Shown here: one piece after another, positions 1 to 6,576 of the stretch
Layout: every line of letters begins with the position of its first letter
Position numbering within the stretch: the stretch's first letter is position 1
From: an uncultured Fibrobacter sp.
GTDB taxonomy: Bacteria; Fibrobacterota; Fibrobacteria; Fibrobacterales; Fibrobacteraceae
NCBI GenBank assembly: GCA_947306025.1
Contig: CAMZFJ010000095.1
Span: forward strand, 1 to 6,908
Length of the DNA stretch: 6,908 nucleotides
Direction: 5' to 3'
Program-made: the position numbers and the translations under genes
Notes under the pieces: generated by a model
Database searches by the model: none
Seen by the model: the letters and a program-made list of their open reading frames with translations, nothing else
What the model was told of the DNA's origin: nothing

Positions 1-70
1 GACGGCTTGCTTCTTCCAATTGTTTCTTTAACTCAAAATAGCGGGTGCGGTCAAGTTCTTTCTGGTCCAT
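1..70 (-). CDS. Partial CDS, N-terminus of unknown protein
   Basis: An ATG (complement of 68-70) opens a frame with no stop for 23 codons to the left edge. The peptide begins MDQKELDRTRYF and continues with KKQLEE-type sequence, a charged, probably helical start of a soluble protein. Codon choice resembles the neighbouring genes. No Shine-Dalgarno sequence is visible. On the coding strand a TTGATT / TATATT pair, 19 bp apart, lies close upstream; its -10-like box ends only 7 nt before the ATG, so a very short leader is possible but unproven. The family cannot be recognised from so few residues. Confidence 0.5.
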   Translation of the reverse strand, partial: MDQKELDRTRYFELKKQLEEASR

Positions 71-114
71 GAACAGCAATATAGAAAGAACTTAAGTGTT
101 AAAATCAAGTCGAA

Positions 115-184
115 GGTCATTGGTCAATGGTCATTAGTCGATGGTATTTAGTATCTAATAACCAGCTACTGATAACTAATGACT
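115..184. repeat. Degenerate heptad (7-bp) tandem array
   Basis: About ten 7-bp units follow one another without a phase break. Examples are GGTCATT at 115 and 129, GGTCAAT at 122, AGTCGAT at 136 and GATAACT at 171. The array ends on the stop codon of mntP (complement of 183-185). The 12-mer AATGGTCATTAG at 126-137 recurs exactly at 6722-6733, and TTAGTCGAT at 134-142 recurs at 6702-6710, so this is one family with the array near the right end. Confidence 0.7.
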
Positions 185-731
185 AAAAGAACATCTTCAC
201 GCCAATCGCAATCAGAATGATGCCGGCGATAAATTCGGGAATCTTCGTTTTGAATCGCTTGGCGGTATGGCGCCCGATTTCAAACCCGATAATGCCCATC
301 GCAAAACTCGCAAACGCAATGGCCGAGGTCGCAAAAGTCAGGTCCACATTCATGAACGCAAATGAAATTCCTACGGCGAAGGCGTCAATGCTTGTGGCGA
401 TGGACAAAAGCAAGATGTTCGTGAGGCTCAAGCGTTTGCAAGGTACGGCCTCGTCGCCACCCCTGATGGCTCCAAAAATCATGCGACCGCCCAAGATGCA
501 GAGGATGGCGCAGGCGATTGGTGTTCCGACGGCGTTGAACCAGCGTTCTGCGAAACTCCCCAGGAAATAACCGAGGAGTGTCATGCCTCCCTGAAATACT
601 CCAAAGCTCACGGCCTGCAAAAAGGCGCTGCTGTAACGGATGCCCGATTTGCAAAGGCCGGTCGAAATGGCGACCGCAAAACAGTCCATCGCTTCGACAA
701 TGGCGATGATGATGATTTCTAGGGTTGTCAT
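183..731 (-). CDS. mntP: MntP-type manganese efflux pump
   Basis: A 182-residue inner-membrane protein of the MntP (YebN, formerly DUF204) family, which exports Mn2+ and protects against manganese excess. About six membrane helices can be drawn (near residues 4-26, 37-57, 68-88, 105-125, 131-150, 163-181). The family hallmarks are the paired Asp-centred helix motifs: AMDCFAVAIS with D16 in helix 1 and SIDAFAVGIS with D116 in helix 4, the mark of an internally duplicated transporter. An EIGR motif follows at 151-154. The length is normal for the family. The ATG start is followed directly by helix 1; no clear Shine-Dalgarno sequence precedes it. The gene stands alone, divergent from the NrfD-like operon. 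I saw no yybP-ykoY-like manganese riboswitch in the leader; a heptad array occupies part of it. Family assignment is firm; substrate is inferred from the family. Confidence 0.93.
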   Translation of the reverse strand: MTTLEIIIIAIVEAMDCFAVAISTGLCKSGIRYSSAFLQAVSFGVFQGGMTLLGYFLGSFAERWFNAVGTPIACAILCILGGRMIFGAIRGGDEAVPCKRLSLTNILLLSIATSIDAFAVGISFAFMNVDLTFATSAIAFASFAMGIIGFEIGRHTAKRFKTKIPEFIAGIILIAIGVKMFF

Positions 732-780
732 TTTGTGCTATGTTTTTTCATTTGAGTCTTCGAGCGCAAAAAATAAAAAA

Positions 781-829
781 TATATTGTATATGTAGTTCA
801 TAGTTTTTAGTTGCTAGTTACTAGAGAAG
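781..829. repeat. Heptad tandem array upstream of mntP
   Basis: Seven consecutive 7-bp units. The clearest are AGTTCAT at 795, AGTTTTT at 802, AGTTGCT at 809 and AGTTACT at 816; the last is identical to units at 6546, 6574 and 6581. The array starts about 50 bp from the mntP start codon, so it probably lies in the mntP promoter or leader region. AGTTACTAGA (816-825) is the exact reverse complement of TCTAGTAACT (899-908). Confidence 0.65.
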
Positions 830-835
830 ACTTCA

Positions 836-862
836 TTGATTGTTAGGGGGCGAATCTATAAT
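836..862 (+). promoter_or_regulatory. Candidate promoter for the NrfD-like operon
   Basis: A perfect TATAAT lies at 857-862, in a non-repetitive stretch between two heptad arrays. The best -35-like hexamer is TTGATT at 836-841, only 15 bp upstream, which is shorter than the usual 16-18 bp. If used, transcription would start near 869 and give a leader of about 80 nt containing the heptad array and the Shine-Dalgarno hairpin. The -10 box is convincing; the -35 box is not. Confidence 0.4.
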
Positions 863-899
863 AGTATTTATGGATTTCGTTATTGCTTTGGGACTATTT

Positions 900-948
900 C
901 TAGTAACTTTTAACTAAGTTCTAATGACTGCGCCGGAGGCGCCTGAAC
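900..948. repeat. Heptad array abutting a start codon
   Basis: Seven 7-bp units from CTAGTAA at 900 run without phase break to the TTG start codon at 949. CTAAGTT (914) and CTAATGA (921) are typical units, followed by GC-rich units forming the hairpin at 930-942. CTAGTAA also occurs at 6609, 6623 and 6637. The array includes the ribosome binding site of the next gene. Confidence 0.65.
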
Positions 949-951
949 TTG
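930..951 (+). promoter_or_regulatory. Ribosome binding site inside a hairpin, TTG start
   Basis: GGAGG at 935-939 is 9 nt before TTG at 949-951, a good Shine-Dalgarno position that decides the start. An in-frame stop at 925-927 leaves only CTG codons (928, 943) as upstream alternatives. The GGAGG overlaps the loop and 3' arm of a perfect hairpin, stem GCGCC (930-934) with GGCGC (938-942) and loop GGA, so it may be partly hidden from ribosomes in the folded mRNA. Whether this regulates translation is inference. Confidence 0.6.
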
Positions 952-2196
952 AACAGCAAAGTCTTTACAATTGTTTTTATTGCTTTGTGCGTGTTGCTCC
1001 TGCTTTCTGTAGGGGGCTCGTTTTGGGATGGTTCCTTCGAATTGCTTTTGCGCAATAGCGGTAATTGGAAATTTCCCAAGACGCTCTTCATCTTTTGGAT
1101 CGGCATGTCGCAGGCGGGGATTCTCCTTTCGGCGTTCTTGCTCATCATGAAGGTGAAAATCCACCGTCGCACGTCGCTGTTGTTGGAGCTGAGTTCGCTT
1201 TGCAGTCTTCTCGTTGCGATTGTTTTTTCTTTGCTCTATTCTAATACCATCAAGATCAATAGCGATGTGTATAGCATTGGTATCGTTGGTTTTATTTCGC
1301 TCTTGTTTTTTGTGACGCATCTTGTGGCGGCGGATTCCGCTGAAGATTTGGCGCTCTGCAAGGAACTGGCGAAGATCAGGCGGCCGCTCGCATGGATTAT
1401 CCTCCCGACGGTGTTCTGGGTGGTGTCGTCGTTTGCGCTTGGCTTTGCGCAATTTGAAAATTCCGTGTGGCAGGGATCGTTTTTCCCGCTGTACGTTGTG
1501 GCTTGTGTTTTCTACATGGGACTTGCCAGTTCGGTTGTGCTTCTCTCGTTCGAAAATTACTACAACCGTATGATCGAACGGTTCCTGATGCTCTGTAGCT
1601 GGTTCATGTCGCTATTGTTCCTTTGGCTTATTCTCTTGAAAGGCGGTGGAAGTGTTGCCTCGTTTATATTTGCGTGCGCAGTCCCGCAGTTGCTGCTCAT
1701 TGAGGTCGTGCGCGAAAGTCCTTGGGGGCGCATGCTTGTGGTTTCGAGTATCCTGTTCGGCTTTTTGCTCAAGTGTGATTTCGTGGTGAACCACAATGAT
1801 TTTCATTTCTTCGCGAATGCGAACTTTGCCAATGCAAGTCTCATGTTTGCAGGGGGAACATTGTTTGTCGCCATATTCTTTGGCGTTCGTTTTTGGCTTT
1901 CGCGTTTCTTTGAAAACGATGAAATCTTGATGGGCGAGGAGAGCGATAGTTCGGATGGCGAAATGCCCGATACCGAAGAAAAAAAGTATTACTCTCCGTT
2001 TTCGGCTCCGGAATTCAAGGTGGTGCGCTTGCCCGTGTTGTGCGGCGTTCTCGCGGCTGTAACGTATGGCTATTTTACATCGGACTGGATTACGCTTGCG
2101 GGGCCGTTTGGCGCTTACGTGAGTTGCCTGTTAGTCTGTCTGCAACCGTTTGTGCATATTGGCTTTAAAAAGCGTAGGAGGGCTAAACGTAAATGA
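949..2196 (+). CDS. NrfD/ActC-like polytopic membrane protein (orphan)
   Basis: A 415-residue integral membrane protein with roughly 10-12 hydrophobic helices. Residues 46-68 (LFIFWIGMSQAG, then LLSAFLL) recall helix 2 of ActC/NrfD proteins, typically FWIGI-HAGTLISAI; the family His is Gln55 here. Residues 174-196 (WQGSFFPLYVVACVFYMGLA) recall the ActC segment W-TIFPPYFVAGA. PQLLLIEVVR (246-255) recalls a later ActC loop. Those subunits handle quinol in alternative complex III and related oxidoreductases. The resemblance is from memory, and expected polar residues look replaced, so function is uncertain. An acidic linker (11 Asp/Glu in 322-344) precedes two further helices (about 359-377, 383-402) and a basic tail KKRRRAKRK. 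TTG start with GGAGG. No FeS or catalytic partner gene is adjacent. Existence of the gene is secure; the family is a moderate call. Confidence 0.5.
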   Translation: MNSKVFTIVFIALCVLLLLSVGGSFWDGSFELLLRNSGNWKFPKTLFIFWIGMSQAGILLSAFLLIMKVKIHRRTSLLLELSSLCSLLVAIVFSLLYSNTIKINSDVYSIGIVGFISLLFFVTHLVAADSAEDLALCKELAKIRRPLAWIILPTVFWVVSSFALGFAQFENSVWQGSFFPLYVVACVFYMGLASSVVLLSFENYYNRMIERFLMLCSWFMSLLFLWLILLKGGGSVASFIFACAVPQLLLIEVVRESPWGRMLVVSSILFGFLLKCDFVVNHNDFHFFANANFANASLMFAGGTLFVAIFFGVRFWLSRFFENDEILMGEESDSSDGEMPDTEEKKYYSPFSAPEFKVVRLPVLCGVLAAVTYGYFTSDWITLAGPFGAYVSCLLVCLQPFVHIGFKKRRRAKRK

Positions 2197-2636
2197 GCAT
2201 GTTTGCTAATGCCGTGGCGTGCCTCTTGTGCCTGATTTTTGCGGCGGTCCTTTGGAAAATGAAGGGAATGCTCCGCATTACGCTTGTCATGTTTTTGATT
2301 GTCATGACGAGTTGCCTTTATACGGCTTTCGCGGGGAATCTTGCTATTTCGACGTTGGAAAATTATCCGTTCCGCATGCTTGCGCTGACATTATGTGTCT
2401 TTACGACGGGGCTTCGCGAAAACCGCAGGCGCTTTATGGTGCTTGCCCAAACATTTTGGCTTTGGGTGGAACTGGTCGGGAATGTATCTCTTTACCAAGC
2501 AGGAGCGGAGGCGCCTTGGATACGCCTCGCCGCTATTGCCGAAATTGCTCTCGGCTGCTGCTTTATGGTTAGAATTCCTAGAGAAATCGAGTTCGGGCTA
2601 ATCGTTTTATGGATGGCCGTCTGGATGTTCTTTTAG
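2193..2636 (+). CDS. Small polytopic membrane protein, unknown
   Basis: A 147-residue, very hydrophobic protein with five or six predicted membrane helices (about 4-22, 26-48, 60-74, 80-100, 109-126, 131-147), short loops, and a basic loop ENRRR at 76-80. I recognise no family motif. Its ATG overlaps the stop of the preceding gene (ATGA at 2193-2196), and AGGAGGG at 2176-2182 lies 10 nt upstream, so the two are very probably translationally coupled and the products may form one membrane complex. The C-terminus ends in the last helix with no tail. Its TAG stop (2634-2636) overlaps the stop codon of the convergent phosphodiesterase gene. Confidence 0.8.
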   Translation: MSMFANAVACLLCLIFAAVLWKMKGMLRITLVMFLIVMTSCLYTAFAGNLAISTLENYPFRMLALTLCVFTTGLRENRRRFMVLAQTFWLWVELVGNVSLYQAGAEAPWIRLAAIAEIALGCCFMVRIPREIEFGLIVLWMAVWMFF

Positions 2637-4330
2637 GAATCGCGCGTGTAAGTATTCTTGTTCGACAGTCTTTTCTCGAAGTCTTCTTTCGTAAGAGGCT
2701 TGTCGAAAAGGAATCCCTGGATTGTAGAACATTTGGCGTGTTGCAGGAAATCCAGCTGCTTTGTATTTTCGACACCTTCGGCAACGACTTCGAGATTAAG
2801 CTCGTTAATCATGTTCACCATGTTTCGGATAACGACTTCGTCATGGTGCGTGTTTTCGCCACCAATGTGGTCGAGTAGCGATTTGTCAAGCTTAATGACG
2901 TTCACATTCAAGTCCTTGATGGCATTGAATGTAGAGTAGCCTGTACCGAAATCATCAATAGAAACGGTAATGCCATGTTGACGAAGGCCGTCCACGAATT
3001 GTTGCATAGCCACCTTGTCTTCGAAATCCGAAGCTTCGGTCAGTTCAATTTCGATGTACTTGCTGTCGATATCGAATTCCTTCATGGTATTCAGGATATC
3101 TTCCGTCAAGTGCGGGTTTCTCAAGTGGAGCCTTGAAAAATTGGAAGACACGCGAACGGGTTCATATCCTGCTTGTATCCAGGAATGGATGTCTTCGCAG
3201 ACTCTGTGGAATACGTAAAAATCGAGCTTGCAAATGGAAGCTTCTTTTTCGAGAACGGGTAAAAAGTCATTGGGTGGGACAATTTGGCCGTTGCGTTTCC
3301 AGCGGACAAGAGCTTCGCATCCGCAAAGCGATTGCGATTGCACGTCAACTTTTGGCTGGTAGTAAACGATGAATTCCTTGTTTTTCAGGGCATCGTTGAA
3401 AAGTGACGAAATTTCCTTTTCGTGATAGACGGCGTCGAGCATTTTCTGGGCGAAATAGACAACGTCGGTTCCGGGATGGCGTCTGGCATCGTTTAACGCA
3501 ACGGAACTGCAGTGCATGATTTCGTTCATTGAATCATTCTGCTGGATGTCGTAAACGCCGATGCGGCTATGTAGCGTAAGAGGAATTGATGGTCCTTGCG
3601 GAGCGGGGACTATTAATTGCATCTTTCTTAACGCATCAACGAACATGTCCCTGTGTTCTTTTTTGACAAGAATGAGGAAGTTGTCGCCGCCCAATCTGGC
3701 AATCATTTCATCGTCGTGGCACATGGCCATGACTGTATGCGCGAAGGTTATGATCCCTCTGTCTCCAACAGCTGCAGACTTGGACTGGTTGATGTACTTG
3801 TAATTTTTGAGGTTGACGAAGAGGCTACTGAAGTTTTGCAGCTTGTTCTTTGCTTTAAGTTCGATACTGTGATGTACGAGTTGCGATGTGTTGGGAGCTC
3901 CCGTCATCGGGTCGGTCTGGCTTGCGTTATGGACTGCCCCCATGAGGCGTGCTCTACCGGACATGATGAAAACATCGTCGCAGATGAGCTTTACAGCTTG
4001 AAGTTCGGGGTTTATGAATTTGTGACCTTTTTTGGCACGAACTTCGATGGTGACCATCCCGTTTTCGCCAGTTTTGTATGTTTGAATTAAGGGAACGGGC
4101 TCATAACCTGACGCATCTTCAAAAATGATTCTCTCGTCATTCAATCCCTCTTTGGTTATAATGGAGCTCGGGGCTACGATTTTTACTTTGATATAACCAA
4201 TGTTTAGAATATTGCAGATTGGAGGAACTGCAATAGCGATGCGCTTAATCATCGCAAGGATATCAGGAATATTATCTAAGATTGCATCCCTAAAATCTTT
4301 GTATATACTACTGAAAATGACGTAATCCAT
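2633..4330 (-). CDS. c-di-GMP phosphodiesterase (degenerate GGDEF + EAL)
   Basis: A 565-residue cytoplasmic protein with no evident membrane helix. Residues 1-135 form an unassigned, possibly GAF-like sensory region. Residues 140-295 are a GGDEF fold: DPMTG is at 140-144, but the signature is RLGGDNF (212-218), the metal-binding Asp positions near 173-175 are Asn and Lys, and the inhibitory RxxD site reads HDDE (205-208). Diguanylate cyclase activity is therefore unlikely. Residues 305-555 are an EAL domain with every expected catalytic or metal residue visible: E339-A-L, N397, the ELTE motif (429-432), D459-D460 in DDFGTGYS, K480, E518 in AEG and Q538 in QGF. It should hydrolyse c-di-GMP to pGpG, perhaps tuned by the dead GGDEF domain. 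An AAGGGG-like Shine-Dalgarno sequence lies 5 nt before the ATG. No c-di-GMP effector is adjacent. Confidence 0.92.
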   Translation of the reverse strand: MDYVIFSSIYKDFRDAILDNIPDILAMIKRIAIAVPPICNILNIGYIKVKIVAPSSIITKEGLNDERIIFEDASGYEPVPLIQTYKTGENGMVTIEVRAKKGHKFINPELQAVKLICDDVFIMSGRARLMGAVHNASQTDPMTGAPNTSQLVHHSIELKAKNKLQNFSSLFVNLKNYKYINQSKSAAVGDRGIITFAHTVMAMCHDDEMIARLGGDNFLILVKKEHRDMFVDALRKMQLIVPAPQGPSIPLTLHSRIGVYDIQQNDSMNEIMHCSSVALNDARRHPGTDVVYFAQKMLDAVYHEKEISSLFNDALKNKEFIVYYQPKVDVQSQSLCGCEALVRWKRNGQIVPPNDFLPVLEKEASICKLDFYVFHRVCEDIHSWIQAGYEPVRVSSNFSRLHLRNPHLTEDILNTMKEFDIDSKYIEIELTEASDFEDKVAMQQFVDGLRQHGITVSIDDFGTGYSTFNAIKDLNVNVIKLDKSLLDHIGGENTHHDEVVIRNMVNMINELNLEVVAEGVENTKQLDFLQHAKCSTIQGFLFDKPLTKEDFEKRLSNKNTYTRDS

Positions 4331-4471
4331 TTTCGCCCCTTAAATGACCATACTATCTACACCAAAATAGCGTTCTAAATGTAAATAAAAAATTTGCGAA
4401 AAGGTAAAAAAAATTTAATACTTTTTCCCGTTTTTATTCCGCTTAAGAACATATCATTTTGGGTTAGAAAG

Positions 4472-5719
4472 CTAGTGAATTGGGGGGAAAAATATGTAAG
4501 CTATTGTGATTGCGGCAATTACGCCAACGGCATCGGCAACGAGGGCGCAGGTGACTGCATGCCGTGTTTTTTTTACACCGACGGAGCCGAAGTAAACTGC
4601 TATTATATAGAATGTTGTGTCGGCTGCTCCTTGGAACATGCAACTGAGGCGACCGGCAAAACTATCCGGGCCTAAGTTCTTCATGGCGTCGATCATCATG
4701 CCGCGTGCACCGCTTCCGCTGAGGGGCTTCATGAGGGCGGTGGGGAGTGCCGGGACAACGTCGTTTCCGACACCGATGAAACCGAGCAATGCCGAAATTC
4801 CGTTCATGACCAAGTCCATGGCTCCGCTGGCGCGGAACACGGCAACACCGACGAGAATCGCAACGAGGTTCGGGATAATCATGACGGCGGTATTGAATCC
4901 TTCCTTGGCGCCTTCGACGAATGCTTCGTAAGCTTGGATTTTTTTATAGCAGGCGAGGCCAAGGAACGCAACGATGATTCCGAACAGGACTACGCCGCTG
5001 ATGAAAAGGCTTGTGGTGCCAATAGCTTCTGCAGTGAGGTGGCTAAAGTAGAACATGATGGCAATGACGCATGCGCTGATGCCACCGAGCCATGCTACAG
5101 TTACGGGATCCTTGAGTTTGATTTTTTGAAAAAAGCTGAGTGCGAAAATACCGGCGATTGTGCTAAAAAATGTCGAAAGCAAAAGGGGTAAAAAAACGTC
5201 ACTTGGGTTTGCTGCTCCGAGCTGGGCGCGGTATGTCATGATGCTCACCGGAATCAATGTAAGTCCACTGGCGTTAAGGACTAAGAACATGATTTGCGAG
5301 TCGCTTGCAACGGTCTTGTCTTCGTTCGGGTTGAGCTCTTGCAACTGCTTCATGGCCTGGAGTCCCATCGGAGTTGCTGCGTTGTCGAGGCCGAGCATGT
5401 TAGCGCTAATGTTCATGAGCATGGTGCCCACGACGGGGTGGCCTTTGGGAATTTGCGGGAACAGTCGCGAGAATAGCGGTTGGACAATTTTGGCGAGAAT
5501 TTGGACGGCGCCTGCTTTTTCGCCGATTTTGAGAATGCCGAGCCAAAGGCTCAAAATGCCTGTAAGGCCGAGTGCGATTTCGAAGGCCGTCTTGGACATG
5601 TCAAATGCCCCGAGAATCGCCTTGTTGAAAATGCCGGTATCGCCATAAGCGAGCCATTGAACGACACATGCGATAAACGCACCGAAGAAAAATACGAGCC
5701 AAATTACGTTTAGGACCAT
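4472..5719 (-). CDS. SpmA-SpmB fusion, nucleoside-recognition (Gate) membrane protein
   Basis: A 415-residue polytopic inner-membrane protein that joins in one chain two proteins separate in Bacillus, SpmA and SpmB. The SpmA-like half (about 1-200) has the signature ANMLGLDNAATPMGLQAM (106-123). The SpmB-like half (about 260-410) has KPLSGSGARG (331-340), GPDSFAGRL (350-358), and QGAADTTFY (363-371) followed by AVYFGSVG (374-381). Both halves belong to the nucleoside-recognition/Gate superfamily. In Bacillus the pair is needed for spore core dehydration; in non-sporulating bacteria the fused form is common and its transported substrate is unknown to me. No sporulation gene is nearby. It lies 141 bp upstream of the phosphodiesterase on the same strand; no convincing terminator separates them, so co-transcription is possible. 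No strong Shine-Dalgarno sequence precedes the ATG. Family firm, function open. Confidence 0.88.
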   Translation of the reverse strand: MVLNVIWLVFFFGAFIACVVQWLAYGDTGIFNKAILGAFDMSKTAFEIALGLTGILSLWLGILKIGEKAGAVQILAKIVQPLFSRLFPQIPKGHPVVGTMLMNISANMLGLDNAATPMGLQAMKQLQELNPNEDKTVASDSQIMFLVLNASGLTLIPVSIMTYRAQLGAANPSDVFLPLLLSTFFSTIAGIFALSFFQKIKLKDPVTVAWLGGISACVIAIMFYFSHLTAEAIGTTSLFISGVVLFGIIVAFLGLACYKKIQAYEAFVEGAKEGFNTAVMIIPNLVAILVGVAVFRASGAMDLVMNGISALLGFIGVGNDVVPALPTALMKPLSGSGARGMMIDAMKNLGPDSFAGRLSCMFQGAADTTFYIIAVYFGSVGVKKTRHAVTCALVADAVGVIAAITIAYIFFPPIH

Positions 5720-5738
5720 AGCTTTTAAAGTAGTAAAA

Positions 5739-5808
5739 ATGTAAGTAGTTGGCAGAACTTAGTCCGCTACGCTCTTAGAACTTAGAATGAGGCTCGTGTT
5801 ACTATTTC
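5739..5808. repeat. Heptad array between yfcE and the SpmAB gene
   Basis: Ten 7-bp units in one phase, including TAGTTGG at 5746, TAGTCCG at 5760 and a perfect doublet CTTAGAA at 5774 and 5781. The array ends at the yfcE stop codon (complement of 5807-5809), and its left end lies about 20 bp from the start codon of the SpmA-SpmB gene. Any promoter of that gene must lie within or across this array. Confidence 0.65.
5746..5787 (+). repeat. Left copy of repeat pair flanking yfcE
   Basis: A 42-nt segment from TAGTTGG to CTTAGAA that matches 6483-6523 on the other side of yfcE. Of the first 28 positions 24 agree, including CGCTACGCT, and both copies end in AGAACTTAGAA. The copies are in direct orientation. 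Confidence 0.75.
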
Positions 5809-6463
5809 ATAATACCACATTTTTTATAACAGAACCATCTTCCAGCGTGTGGATGCTGAACTTAACATGGGCGGGTTCGGTTGCGGTCGCGGGCGTGCTT
5901 TCGTAGAATCCGAATGTCGGTGGATTGCCGCCTTTGGGTAGGCTCGTGGAACCGGGATTGACCATGAGCACATCGCGGAAGTTCTTTTCGAGTTTCCAGA
6001 TATGCGTGTGCCCGAACAAGTATGCGTCAATTTGAGGTTTTTGCGGGGCTTTTACTTCGGATTGGGATTGCGCACAGGATAGCGCGGTACCTGTGGATTC
6101 GACGCTTTCGAGCGCATTTTTCGGGAAGCATTCAGGCATAAAAATGTGCCCGTGACTCAAAAACAAATGGAACCCGTTATCTTCGACGACCTTGTATTCG
6201 TTTTCGATAGGGAAGTCGAGCATCATCAAATCGACATCGGCATCGCAGTTTCCGCGAACGGCGATAATGCGGTCTTTGTAAGGTGCGAGCGCTTCGACGA
6301 CTTGCATGGGGCCATGTCCTGCCGGGAGCGGGTTTCTCGGACCGTGATAGAGCGTGTCGCCCAGCAAGATAATCTTGTCGCAGTTGAGCTTTTCAAAGAA
6401 CGTTAAAGCTTGCCTTGCAGCCAAGGCTGAACCATGGATGTCGGAGAGGATTAATGCTTTCAT
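5807..6463 (-). CDS. yfcE: YfcE-family metallophosphoesterase
   Basis: A 218-residue calcineurin-like phosphodiesterase of the YfcE/MJ0936 group, soluble, using two metal ions to cleave phosphodiester substrates; the physiological substrate is unknown. Ligand motifs are complete: D8-x-H10 (SDIHGS), GD36, GNCD with N72, SHGH with H104, and GHTH with H152 and H154. The C-terminal NPGSTSLPKGGNP (169-181) is the typical YfcE signature. Compared with E. coli YfcE (about 184 residues) there is an extra stretch, near 111-144, rich in Ser, Ala, Glu and Gln, between the SHGH and GHTH motifs. The start chosen is ATG at 6463, giving MKALILSDIH as in relatives; an in-frame GTG at 6475 would add four residues. 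Neither has a clear Shine-Dalgarno sequence. Flanked on both sides by related heptad repeats, so probably transcribed alone. Confidence 0.92.
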   Translation of the reverse strand: MKALILSDIHGSALAARQALTFFEKLNCDKIILLGDTLYHGPRNPLPAGHGPMQVVEALAPYKDRIIAVRGNCDADVDLMMLDFPIENEYKVVEDNGFHLFLSHGHIFMPECFPKNALESVESTGTALSCAQSQSEVKAPQKPQIDAYLFGHTHIWKLEKNFRDVLMVNPGSTSLPKGGNPPTFGFYESTPATATEPAHVKFSIHTLEDGSVIKNVVL

Positions 6464-6482
6464 AATTGCAATCACAAAAATT

Positions 6483-6523
6483 TAGTTGGTAGAATTTAGA
6501 TCGCTACGCTGCAGAACTTAGAA
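6483..6523 (+). repeat. Right copy of repeat pair flanking yfcE
   Basis: A 41-nt segment matching 5746-5787 in direct orientation, with four substitutions in the first 28 nt and a one-base length difference before the shared AGAACTTAGAA end. It begins about 20 bp before the yfcE start codon and so lies in its promoter or leader region. Confidence 0.75.
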
Positions 6524-6576
6524 AATTTACATATACTAAGCTCTAAGTTACTGAGGTTGAGTTCTAAGTTCTGAGT

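Noticed and set aside
732..948. Manganese (yybP-ykoY) riboswitch upstream of mntP
   Set aside because: Often found before mntP, but I could not find its conserved loops on the minus strand; the region holds AT-rich sequence and heptads.
910..1452. Long minus-strand ORF of 180 codons opposite the NrfD-like gene
   Set aside because: Its product is an implausible run of Arg, Lys, Gln and His, as expected from the complement of a hydrophobic gene; the plus-strand frame has a Shine-Dalgarno sequence and coherent membrane helices.
3653..4090. Plus-strand ORF of 145 codons inside the phosphodiesterase gene
   Set aside because: It lies wholly antisense to conserved GGDEF-domain codons and has no recognisable motif.
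4331..4471. Intrinsic terminator between the SpmA-SpmB gene and the phosphodiesterase gene
   Set aside because: T-runs are present on the minus strand, but I could not draw a stable GC stem before them.
5160..5648. Plus-strand ORF of 162 codons inside the SpmA-SpmB gene
   Set aside because: The opposite strand encodes the conserved SpmA signature over the same bases; this is a shadow frame.
5746..6523. Insertion sequence or composite transposon around yfcE
   Set aside because: The flanking copies are short and direct, there is no transposase, and no target-site duplication is apparent.
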